The notes under the pieces: generated by a model
What the model was told of the DNA's origin: nothing
Database searches by the model: none
What the model saw: only the letters and a program-made list of their open reading frames with translations
Program-made: the position numbers and the translations under genes
Assembly: GCA_002355455.1 (NCBI GenBank)
Contig: AP017375.1
Coordinates: forward strand, 2,790,001-2,854,000
Source: Stanieria sp. NIES-3757
GTDB lineage: Bacteria > Cyanobacteriota > Cyanobacteriia > Cyanobacteriales > Xenococcaceae
Direction: 5' to 3'
Length of the DNA: 64,000 nucleotides
Part shown: one piece after another, positions 36,199 through 43,095 of the stretch
How the letters are laid out: the number at the start of each line of letters is the position of its first letter
Numbering within the stretch: position 1 is the stretch's first letter

Positions 36199-36210
36199 TA
36201 ACTCAAACAT
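36199..36210 (-). pseudogene. First four codons of the outer transposase
   Basis: On the minus strand ATG-TTT-GAG-TTA (MFEL) ends exactly at the TA edge of IS630 copy 2. Joining it to the sequence beyond copy 1 (ACT-CCC-AAA, TPKS at 29001 and below) with a single TA restores one frame, MFELTPKSVRRADYG. This shows where the composite unit was inserted. Confidence 0.8.
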
Positions 36211-36433
36211 TTATCGCCCATCGTTATTGACACGAGCTGAATGATAGAACTGAAAAGAGATACAGCTTGTTTTCAATTATTGTGAGTCGAGATTTATAAT
36301 TTCAGTTTAGTTTCAGTTAATTTGGTCTCAGTTTCAAATAATCTGGGTCGAAGCGAAATTATAGTTTCATTTAATGTGGGCTGATTCTGCCAATGATTTC
36401 AGGTCGGAGTGATTATAATTTCAGTCCGTTACA
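36211..36433 (-). repeat. Transposon end with repeated transposase-binding-like motifs
   Basis: Reading inward from 36433 on the minus strand, a TGAAA[T/C]TAT-like motif recurs about seven times: ACTGAAATTAT, CCTGAAATCAT, AATGAAACTAT, TTTGAAACTGA, ACTGAAACTAA, ACTGAAATTAT and AATTGAAAACA. Such arrays are the binding sites of TnsB-type transposases. The opposite end (27103) has only two matching blocks, so the ends are asymmetric as in Tn7 relatives. Confidence 0.7.
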
Positions 36434-36505
36434 GCTATCTAACACTTGATCTCGATCTCGTTTGAGTTAGAGTAGTAATTATTTTTCGACTCGACAAATC
36501 GAGCC

Positions 36506-37474
36506 ATGACTAAAGTAAGTGTAATTATTCCTGCTTATAATGGCGATCGCTATATTGACAAGGCAATTGATAGTATTTTGCACCAAAGCTATCGTGATTA
36601 TGAAATTATCGTTGTTGATGATGGTTCTAGAGATCGTACGAGTCAAATTGTACAAAGTTATGGTTCAAAAGTTCAATATATATCTCAGCAGAATCAAGGA
36701 GTAGCAGCAGCCCGTAATCGAGGGCTAGAAATAGCTCAGGGAGAATATATTGGTTTTTTAGACCAAGATGATTTTTTTTTACCAAATAAACTCGCTTTAC
36801 AAGTAGCTTTATTAGAACAACAACCTTTTCTTGGTATAGTTAACAGTGGTTGGCAAATTGTTAATCAAGATGGTGCGCTTTTAGCAGCAGTAAAGCCTTG
36901 GCAAACCTTACCCAAACTAGATTTGGTTAGTTTAATTGTCTGGAAACCTGTCTTTCTCGGTGCAATGCTGTTTCGAGATTCTTGGTTAAAAAATTCCGAT
37001 GGTTTTGATATTCAACTAGAACAAACTCCTGATGTAGATTTAGTCTTACGTCTAGCTCAAATGGGTTGTCAAGCGGATTGGATAAAAGGCGAAACCGTTT
37101 GCTATCGTCAACATGAACTTAACGCCTCCAAAAACACTCTTCTACAAGCGCAAGAATTAGACTTCATTCTCGAACGATTTTTTGCTCAAGCTAATCTATC
37201 GCCAGACATTAAAGATTTAGAAAATCAATCTCGTTATCAAAGCTTAGTTTGGAGTGCTTGGCGACTTTATGAAACAGGATATTTAGTAGAAATGGCTAAA
37301 TACTTGCTTAAATCTTTGTCTTATACCAATAAACCTCACACAGAAACCATATTTGAATGGATTCAAGTCTTTAAAAACTACGCTTCAGAATACGGCAATG
37401 AAATTGATGTCTATCAACTAATTAATACTCAAGAATGGCAAGAGTTAATTAGCCGATCTATGTTTTTAATATGA
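36506..37474 (+). CDS. Family 2 glycosyltransferase
   Basis: This GT-A fold, inverting transferase has 322 residues. It has the family start VSVIIPAYNGDRYIDKAIDSI, IIVVDDGSRDRT, GVAAARNRG and the metal/nucleotide motif GFLDQDDFFLPNK, followed by a variable acceptor region. No membrane helix is seen. The substrate is unknown. It lies just outside the transposon and stands alone, although the surface-glycan locus begins about 9 kb downstream. A HIP1 site is inside its first codons. Confidence 0.9.
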   Translation: MTKVSVIIPAYNGDRYIDKAIDSILHQSYRDYEIIVVDDGSRDRTSQIVQSYGSKVQYISQQNQGVAAARNRGLEIAQGEYIGFLDQDDFFLPNKLALQVALLEQQPFLGIVNSGWQIVNQDGALLAAVKPWQTLPKLDLVSLIVWKPVFLGAMLFRDSWLKNSDGFDIQLEQTPDVDLVLRLAQMGCQADWIKGETVCYRQHELNASKNTLLQAQELDFILERFFAQANLSPDIKDLENQSRYQSLVWSAWRLYETGYLVEMAKYLLKSLSYTNKPHTETIFEWIQVFKNYASEYGNEIDVYQLINTQEWQELISRSMFLI

Positions 37475-37589
37475 ACTAAAAAAAAACAATGTTACCAATC
37501 GATTTGGAAAATTAAATAAATTTTCCCCTTTTTTGCCTATTTCCCGAGTAAATCCGACCTTCAAAGTGAGTTAAATTCTAGAGAGTATA

Positions 37590-37661
37590 CTGGGGTGCTA
37601 GGATTCGAACCTAGGAATGGCGGGACCAAAACCCGCTGCCTTACCGCTTGGCTACACCCCA
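37590..37661 (-). tRNA. tRNA-Gln (anticodon TTG)
   Basis: On the minus strand TGGGGTG pairs with CACCCCA as acceptor stem. The D-arm reads TAGCCAAGCGGTAAGGC, the anticodon loop TTTTGGT gives TTG, and the T-arm contains GGTTCGAATCC. The discriminator base is G, as in bacterial tRNA-Gln. CCA is not encoded. Confidence 0.93.
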
Positions 37662-37936
37662 ATTCAGAATGCCTTAAATATATTAGCAGTTCATTCCCCA
37701 AATTTGTCAAGTATTTACCAAAATAATTTTAGCTCTGATGCTCGATGTACGCTGAAGAGTTTGATGTAGCATTGATTCGTGCATCTGGAAAAATTTGCTC
37801 TAACTTTGGCACAATGCTTAACAAGGTATTTTGAAAATGAAGTTGAGAATAATCCTTTAATGCTATAACTGAATAATGTTATTTTTGAGTTTTTGCTAGC
37901 TCACTTAACTTAAAAAGCCCTATTTCGGTATTTTTT

Positions 37937-39352
37937 TTAATCGTCACTAAATTTAGAAGATAAACCATTTTCATTAATAGAGTTGTTATGGTTATCGTTA
38001 TGATCGTGATGGTTGTGAACTTCATCAGAAGATTCATGACGATAAATTTGCACTAAATGAAGTCGATTTTCTTCTATTTTGGTCACAGTAAAATCTAAAT
38101 TTTGATATTGTAAAGTTTCTCCTAAACTAGGAATTTTTTGCCATTGATCGAGTAAAAACCCTCCTAAAGTGTAATAATCCTCACCTAAAGGCAAGTTTAA
38201 TCCCAATAATTCATTTACCTCTTCTAAATTCATTTGAGCAGGAACTATAAAAGTTTGCTCATCAAGCATTTGCATTGATTCCGTTTCAATTTCTGTAGCA
38301 TCGTTACTATCACCAATAATTTCTGCAATTAAATCGTGGAGAGTTACTAATCCTGACGTACCACCAAAATCATCAACCACAATCACCATTTCTTGTTGCG
38401 ATCGCTGCATTAAAGGTAACAATTCATTTAAAGGAGTAGATTCAGCAATAAAGCGTACCGGTTTTACCCAAGCTTGAATCGAGGAGTCATTGAGTAATTT
38501 TCCTTCAGCCAAAGGAACAGCTAAATCTTTATAATCTATCAGTCCTTGAATATCATCTAAAGATTCGCCAATAATTGGATAACGAGAATATTCTGTATCG
38601 GCAACTTTAAGTAGTAGTTCGGCAAAAGTAGCAGTTAGGGGTAAAAATTCAATTCTAGTGCGAGGAATCATCACTTCTATCGCCGTAACTTCTCCAAATT
38701 CAAAAACATTATTCAGTAATTCTCGTTCTTCTGCTTCTAAACCGATTGATTCTCTTTCTGTCGCAATAATCAGTTGTAATTCTTCTGAGGTTACTTGGTT
38801 GTACCATCCCTGACCAGTATATTCAATTCCCGCTAACCTTAGTAGTAAACGAGTTGATTGATTTAAAACCCAAATAAAAGGACGAAAAATTCTGGCGATT
38901 ACCAAACTTGGTGGACCAAAAAACTTAGCTAATTGTTCTGAATAAATTAACGCAACTGATTTAGGACAAAGTTCTCCTAAAACTATTTGTAGATAAACTA
39001 GAGTAAAAAAAGAAATCGGAATTGCCAAAGAATGAGCGATCGCATCTGTTACTATAGTTGGTAAAGGTAATTTAGCAATAGCTTTAATTACAAAACCTGC
39101 CATCACTTCTTCACCAATCCAACCCAAAGCTAGACTAGAAAGAGTAATACCTAACTGAGTAGTAGATAAAAGGCGATCAATACTTCTTTGCAAAGATTGA
39201 ACAGTTTGCGCTTGCAAATCGCCTGCCTTAACTAACTGGCTAATACGAGTACGCCGAACAGAGACAATCGAAAATTCTGCTGTAACAAAAAAAGCATTAA
39301 TAGCAATCAACACAAATATTGATAAGAGAGGAAAAAACGGTCGACCAGTCAT
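37937..39352 (-). CDS. CNNM/CorC-type (HlyC/CorC) transporter with His-rich tail
   Basis: This inner-membrane protein has 471 residues. It has a DUF21/CNNM membrane domain (about 1-200, starting ALIAINAFFVTAEFSIVSVRRTRI), two CBS domains (about 215-340, with VMIPRTRIEFLP and VVDDFGGTSGLVTLHDLIAEI) and a CorC_HlyC domain (about 360-435). Family members are linked to magnesium or other divalent-metal efflux and tolerance. The last 30 residues hold the cluster HNHHDHNDNHNN, a likely metal-binding tail and not part of the family core. It is separated by about 90 bases from the next upstream gene on the same strand. Confidence 0.88.
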   Translation of the reverse strand: MTGRPFFPLLSIFVLIAINAFFVTAEFSIVSVRRTRISQLVKAGDLQAQTVQSLQRSIDRLLSTTQLGITLSSLALGWIGEEVMAGFVIKAIAKLPLPTIVTDAIAHSLAIPISFFTLVYLQIVLGELCPKSVALIYSEQLAKFFGPPSLVIARIFRPFIWVLNQSTRLLLRLAGIEYTGQGWYNQVTSEELQLIIATERESIGLEAEERELLNNVFEFGEVTAIEVMIPRTRIEFLPLTATFAELLLKVADTEYSRYPIIGESLDDIQGLIDYKDLAVPLAEGKLLNDSSIQAWVKPVRFIAESTPLNELLPLMQRSQQEMVIVVDDFGGTSGLVTLHDLIAEIIGDSNDATEIETESMQMLDEQTFIVPAQMNLEEVNELLGLNLPLGEDYYTLGGFLLDQWQKIPSLGETLQYQNLDFTVTKIEENRLHLVQIYRHESSDEVHNHHDHNDNHNNSINENGLSSKFSDD

Positions 39353-39438
39353 TAATTAAATAAAAAAACTAAACTATAATTTGGTATTTGCTTTCCTTGA
39401 GTCAACTCATACCATTATTTTTTTTAAACTGATCGTAA

Positions 39439-40116
39439 CTATCTTGTCACTGGAATTTCCGTTAACTTAAGTTCTAGTTTTTGATCGGGATAATCAGTTA
39501 AAGTTAGGGAAATATTATTGCTCTGGTCTAATAACGCTAAAGGAATTTTCAAACTACCACGAAAATTTTGACCATTAGCAGGTAACTCTCCTGGCAAACC
39601 TTCGGGAATTGCACTAATTACTCTTCCTTGTTCGTCTCTGACATCAATAAAACTGTAGAGAAAACGTATCGTATCAGAGCCTTCATTTTTTAAGTTTAAA
39701 TCTAGTAAAAAAGAACTACCATCAGTTTTTGCTGTAACCAATTCTAAGGTAACTCCTTGAGAACTATTTTTCATCGGCAAATTAGAATCAGACTGTTCTT
39801 CGTCGATAGTATGGCTAACTGAATTATAAGATTTTGGTAATTGTGATTGTTCCTTTGAACTTTCTGCGTTTTCTTGTGCATTAGTTAAGTTGTAAACTTC
39901 AACCAAAACTTTCTTTTCATCGACTAATTCTAAACCTTTATAAGGACCTGTTAAAGGTTTCTTTCTTAATTTATTGTCTGTCTTCACTTCTGGTTGCGTC
40001 ACCACTTTCAGTGCTTCTTGTCCCATCAGATAACTAATAAAAGCACTGGTACTACCAGCAGCCAACATCATGACAAATAAAGTCAAGATGAGTATTACTG
40101 TGGATTTGGTTTTCAT
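39439..40116 (-). CDS. Membrane-anchored protein, unknown
   Basis: This 225-residue protein has one N-terminal hydrophobic segment (VILILTLFVMMLAAGSTSAFI) that serves as anchor or signal. A polar linker follows (about 45-125), then a C-terminal beta-rich domain of about 95 residues (VTLELVTAKTDGSSFLLDLN, FLYSFIDVRDEQGRVISAI, ISLTLTDYPDQKLEL). The pattern resembles small periplasmic immunoglobulin-like or DUF4352-like domains, but I cannot name a family. It is on the same strand as, and upstream of, the CNNM gene. Confidence 0.7.
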   Translation of the reverse strand: MKTKSTVILILTLFVMMLAAGSTSAFISYLMGQEALKVVTQPEVKTDNKLRKKPLTGPYKGLELVDEKKVLVEVYNLTNAQENAESSKEQSQLPKSYNSVSHTIDEEQSDSNLPMKNSSQGVTLELVTAKTDGSSFLLDLNLKNEGSDTIRFLYSFIDVRDEQGRVISAIPEGLPGELPANGQNFRGSLKIPLALLDQSNNISLTLTDYPDQKLELKLTEIPVTR

Positions 40117-40205
40117 GCGATCGCTTTTAAGTTAAGATAACTAAATTTCCTAAATTTACTAATATAATGCTAAATTGATGATAAATTAAAGGGAAAAGTA
40201 AACTA

Positions 40206-40278
40206 CCAGGGTTGGCCGAGCGGTTTAGGCAACGAACTCATAATTCGTGCTAGGCAGGTTCAACTCCTGCACCCTGGA
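40206..40278 (+). tRNA. tRNA with CAT anticodon, probably tRNA-Ile2
   Basis: The acceptor stem is CCAGGGT/ACCCTGG, the anticodon stem ACGAA/TTCGT around loop CTCATAA (CAT), and the T-arm GCAGGTTCAACTCCTGC. The D-arm TGGCCGAGCGGTTTAGGC and the AACTCATAATT anticodon region resemble plastid trnI-CAU, in which C34 becomes lysidine and reads AUA. Elongator tRNA-Met is the alternative. Initiator features (three G-C pairs flanking the loop) are absent. Confidence 0.8.
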
Positions 40279-40352
40279 TCGAAATAGCTTAAATTAATAA
40301 TAATTAGTCAAAGCTGATTACTTAATCATAGTCAAAAATAGTAATTAATTAT

Positions 40353-40709
40353 TTATTCGCTAAAACTATAGTTAGGATTTTCGCCTAAAGAAGTATTGAA
40401 GGGATTGTTTAAATCTCTCGTCCGAATCAAAGCAGTACTACCAGCTTGCTGTTCTAAACCATCATGATAAATAGTATTAACTAACTCTCCTTCGATAGCA
40501 ATCTGTAATTCTGGAAAACGATTAAAGCCAAAAATAGTATTTAGTTGTCTACTCCAATCATCGCTCTCGAAAGCATCTCCAGATTTAGCAAAATAAGCTT
40601 CTTCAAAAGTTGCTGCAACTTCAGATTGTGCCATTGCTTTAATATTAAATAAACTAGTAACCGCAGTTATTAACAAAATTTGACCAACTACTGTAAACTT
40701 AATGGACAT
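40353..40709 (-). CDS. Small exported protein, unknown
   Basis: This 118-residue protein has a signal peptide (VVGQILLITAVTSLFNIKAMA, cleavage after about residue 27). The mature part is acidic with FEEAYFAKSGDAFESDDWSRQLN and contains no cysteine and no known motif. It is a candidate periplasmic or lumenal protein with no family recognised. It is divergent from pyrE with 86 bases between the starts, and sits just after the tRNA. Confidence 0.6.
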   Translation of the reverse strand: MSIKFTVVGQILLITAVTSLFNIKAMAQSEVAATFEEAYFAKSGDAFESDDWSRQLNTIFGFNRFPELQIAIEGELVNTIYHDGLEQQAGSTALIRTRDLNNPFNTSLGENPNYSFSE

Positions 40710-40795
40710 TGTGCATTATCCTCGGTAACTTCTGCTCAATCCTAACTGAAGATTTATCGAACCAACAGTATTGCAATAAATTTTCTTGATCGATA

Positions 40796-41395
40796 ATGAA
40801 TCCAACTATCTTATCTGAATTAACTACTGCAAATTTCGCTCGACTGCGTCAAATTCTCTTAGAATTATTGGTTGAATATGCTTATGTTGAAGGTGATTTT
40901 GTGTTATCTTCGGGAGCAAAAAGTAGTTACTATATCAATGGTAAACAAGTAACTTTAAGAGCAGAAGGAGCTTTAGTTATTGGTCGTTTGCTCTTAGCTC
41001 TTTTGCCACAAGATACGGATGCAGTAGCTGGTTTGACTTTAGGTGCAGATCCCATTGTCAGTGCCGTCAGTGTAGTTTCTGCCTATTCTAATCAACCCAT
41101 TCCTGCCTTAATTATTCGTAAAGAACCAAAAGGACACGGAACTAAAGCTTATATTGAAGGTCCTAATTTAACTCCAGGTGCAAGAGTAGTAGTTTTAGAA
41201 GATGTTGTCACTACTGGTAAATCTGCTCTACAAGCAGTAGAGCGTCTAACCGCGTGCGGTTACCAAGTAACCCAAATCGTCGCCTTAGTAGACAGAGAGC
41301 AAGGAGGCGCAGAGTTATATCAATCTCAAGGCATTGAATTTAAAGCTTTATTTTCTATTAAAGAAATTCAACACGTTGGTTCTATGTCCAGGTGA
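40796..41395 (+). CDS. pyrE: Orotate phosphoribosyltransferase
   Basis: PyrE joins orotate to PRPP to give OMP in pyrimidine synthesis. The 199-residue protein has the PRPP-binding loop VVVLEDVVTTGKSALQAVERL, the flexible-loop segment IRKEPKGHGTKAYIEG and the N-terminal FVLSSGAKSSYYINGKQVTL, all characteristic. Length fits the family. It is monocistronic; pyrB lies at 23491. Confidence 0.95.
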   Translation: MNPTILSELTTANFARLRQILLELLVEYAYVEGDFVLSSGAKSSYYINGKQVTLRAEGALVIGRLLLALLPQDTDAVAGLTLGADPIVSAVSVVSAYSNQPIPALIIRKEPKGHGTKAYIEGPNLTPGARVVVLEDVVTTGKSALQAVERLTACGYQVTQIVALVDREQGGAELYQSQGIEFKALFSIKEIQHVGSMSR

Positions 41396-41511
41396 CCTCG
41401 ACATATCCCAAAGTCAACAATATGAAGCTTAAAAATACTTTATCTTTTGTTATGTTTTGCTTAAAAACTATCGGTTAAGCTGAAAATAGTAGAGCAATCA
41501 TAAAATATATT

Positions 41512-42015
41512 ATGAATAGTATTTCCGTTCGCAACCCAATTAACTGGTCTACTATTATTCTGTTTGTATTAGGATTTTGGCTGAGTAGTAGTTTGCTGTT
41601 GGATTGTTTAGTTATTCCTGGTTTGTTGGCAGCTGGGATGATGACTCAACCAGGATTTGCTAGTGCTGGATATCTGATTTTTGGGACTTTTAATCGTTTG
41701 GAATTATTAGCTGCTGCGACTGCCTTAAGCGGTTGTTTGGTATTTCGGTATCGACACAATTTTCCCCATGGGCAGGAAATTTGGTCGCTAGTTTTAGGCA
41801 CAATTTTGCTAGCTATTCCCTTAGTTTATACCTATATTCTGACCCCCGAAATGAGTAGTTTAGGATTATCTTTAGATGTAGCCAATCTGAGCGCAAAAAA
41901 TTTTCCTACTATGACAATCATGCATGGAATTTATTGGGTACTAGAAATTAGCAAACTAATCATTGGTAGTATTTTATTGCGTTGGTTTTATCGCAGTAGT
42001 TGTACTTTAGTTTAA
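41512..42015 (+). CDS. Four-helix membrane protein (DUF4149-like)
   Basis: This 167-residue protein has four hydrophobic segments: about 15-40, 57-80, 92-112 and 138-160. The sequence resembles DUF4149/TMEM205-like proteins (an early SSLLLDCLVIPGLLAAGMM, FGTFNRLELLAAA, and a late MHGIYWVLEISKLIIG). No function is established. It is convergent with the next gene, with 18 bases between the stops. Confidence 0.7.
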   Translation: MNSISVRNPINWSTIILFVLGFWLSSSLLLDCLVIPGLLAAGMMTQPGFASAGYLIFGTFNRLELLAAATALSGCLVFRYRHNFPHGQEIWSLVLGTILLAIPLVYTYILTPEMSSLGLSLDVANLSAKNFPTMTIMHGIYWVLEISKLIIGSILLRWFYRSSCTLV

Positions 42016-42033
42016 GCGAATTTTTTAGTAAAA

Positions 42034-42714
42034 TTAGGATTTTAAATAGTGAGTGATTTCTGAACGGCAAACGTACCAAAAATAAGAAGTAAGATTAATC
42101 AAACCGAGGAGTTTCGTGCCATCTTCAAGCATGGCATGAGCTCCAGGACTAGAAACTGGTGTAAGATCGATAGCTGTTGAAAAAGCAAATAAAAAGAAAG
42201 CAATTAGTAAAGGAAAATAAGGTGTAAGCTTGATTTTTTGCCAAAATAAACGACCATATAAAATTAAAATTACACCATAAAAAGAATAAACTACAGTTTT
42301 AACTTTAAGATAACTACCAAAAAATACAGTCAAAATTAAAGTAAGACGAAAGCGATCGTCAATATATAATAAAGTCATTAATAAAGAACTAACTAATAAA
42401 AAAACTTGAGAACGACGATTGAGTTGAGCAGATAAAGTACTAGTAAATAAACATACTGCGATCGCACTACACCAAAGAATTTCTGAAATACTGGTTAACC
42501 AACCCCAGTAGTAAGTATTAATCGAAAAAGGATCACTAAATAAATTTTCAACTCCTTGTCCTTTACTTCTTAGTTTGCCATAAATACTAAGACTACTAAG
42601 AATAGTTATGACTAAAAGATTTAACCAAATTAAAAGGCGAATACGACTAAAATGTTGTTTTCCTGTATGAAAAAAAAGTTGTTTTGGTTGCCAGTTAAAT
42701 ATTTTTTGTTTCAT
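42034..42714 (-). CDS. Polytopic membrane protein, unknown
   Basis: I do not recognise this protein. It has six or seven hydrophobic segments over about 226 residues, with a central short loop YIDDRFRLTLILTVFFG and a C-terminal EDGTKLLGLINLTSYFWYVC. The open frame reaches a GTG at 42792, but that part lies in a dispersed repeat (42784-42850) and is unlikely to be coding; the ATG at 42714 (MKQKIFNWQ) is preferred. Nothing in the context points to a role. Confidence 0.6.
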   Translation of the reverse strand: MKQKIFNWQPKQLFFHTGKQHFSRIRLLIWLNLLVITILSSLSIYGKLRSKGQGVENLFSDPFSINTYYWGWLTSISEILWCSAIAVCLFTSTLSAQLNRRSQVFLLVSSLLMTLLYIDDRFRLTLILTVFFGSYLKVKTVVYSFYGVILILYGRLFWQKIKLTPYFPLLIAFFLFAFSTAIDLTPVSSPGAHAMLEDGTKLLGLINLTSYFWYVCRSEITHYLKS

Positions 42715-42783
42715 GAAGTTCTTGTGCGCAAAAATGTTACAGAGATATCCTAGTATTTTCTTAAAAAAAACAGCAAATAAAAA

Positions 42784-42850
42784 TTCGTCCACAGATAAAC
42801 ACGGATAAACGCAGATAGAGTTATCGGTTAGTAGTGTTTTTTGTTGATGG
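42784..42850. repeat. Dispersed repeat, copy 2 (CCACAGATAAACACGG type)
   Basis: TCCACAGATAAACACGGATA and the following TAGTGTTTTTTGTTGATGG match 21629-21690 with a few differences. It lies in the 42715-43095 spacer together with the second MITE; no gene is present there. Confidence 0.65.
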
Positions 42851-42865
42851 TTAACTGATCACTGA

Positions 42866-42970
42866 TATAGCAGCTGAATTATAGGTTAGGACACAGTATT
42901 TAACGTAGAAGCGAACGGTGGTTCGTTCCTACAAGACTTGTGAGTCCTGATCTTTCCTTCGACTGCTATA
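42866..42970. mobile_element. MITE, copy 2 (105 bp)
   Basis: Ends TATAGCAGCTGAATTATAGG... and ...TTCCTTCGACTGCTATA are imperfect inverted repeats. Each arm has the inner GGTTAGGAC / GTCCTGATC blocks as in the 27153 copy. It is TA-flanked. The interior has a small hairpin, GAACG(G)...CGTTC. It is non-coding, and shorter than copy 1 because the central part differs. Confidence 0.7.
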
Positions 42971-43095
42971 ACTGATAACTTAAATGACTGCTTTAAACCT
43001 TTAATTTAAGCTTTATCCATATTTTTATAAGACTTAGAGATAATTAACTGTTAAATAATTAATATCTAACTGACAAAATAAATTTAAACTTTCTT

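Larger units (their letters stand above)
35287..36200 (-). mobile_element. IS630-type insertion sequence, copy 2
   Basis: This is the same 914-base element as 29002-29915, in the same orientation and apparently identical throughout. The two copies bracket 29916-35286. Its outer edge (36200) adjoins codons 1-4 of the outer transposase, and the outer edge of copy 1 adjoins codon 5, so together they bound one insertion unit. Confidence 0.88.
27103..36433. mobile_element. Nested transposon: TnsB/TniA-like element carrying an IS630 composite and DyP cassette
   Basis: Both ends carry the 19-base terminal repeat TGTAACGGACTGAAATTAT (27103-27121 and, inverted, 36415-36433). Immediately outside, the same 6 bases, GCTATC, occur at 27097-27102 and 36434-36439 and look like a target duplication. 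A second block of 24 bases is shared between the ends (27131-27154 and, inverted, 36360-36383). Inside are a broken rve-type transposase and a truncated AAA ATPase, both on the minus strand. The transposase is split after codon 4 by a unit running from 29002 to 36200. Removing that unit leaves an element of about 2.1 kb. A 5-base duplication is usual for Tn7/Tn5053 relatives; the 6 here is read directly. Confidence 0.82.

Noticed and set aside
27103-36433. CRISPR-associated transposon (type V-K or I-B)
   Set aside because: The ends and the transposase/ATPase pair suggested it, but there is no Cas12k, Cascade, TniQ or repeat-spacer array in or next to the element.
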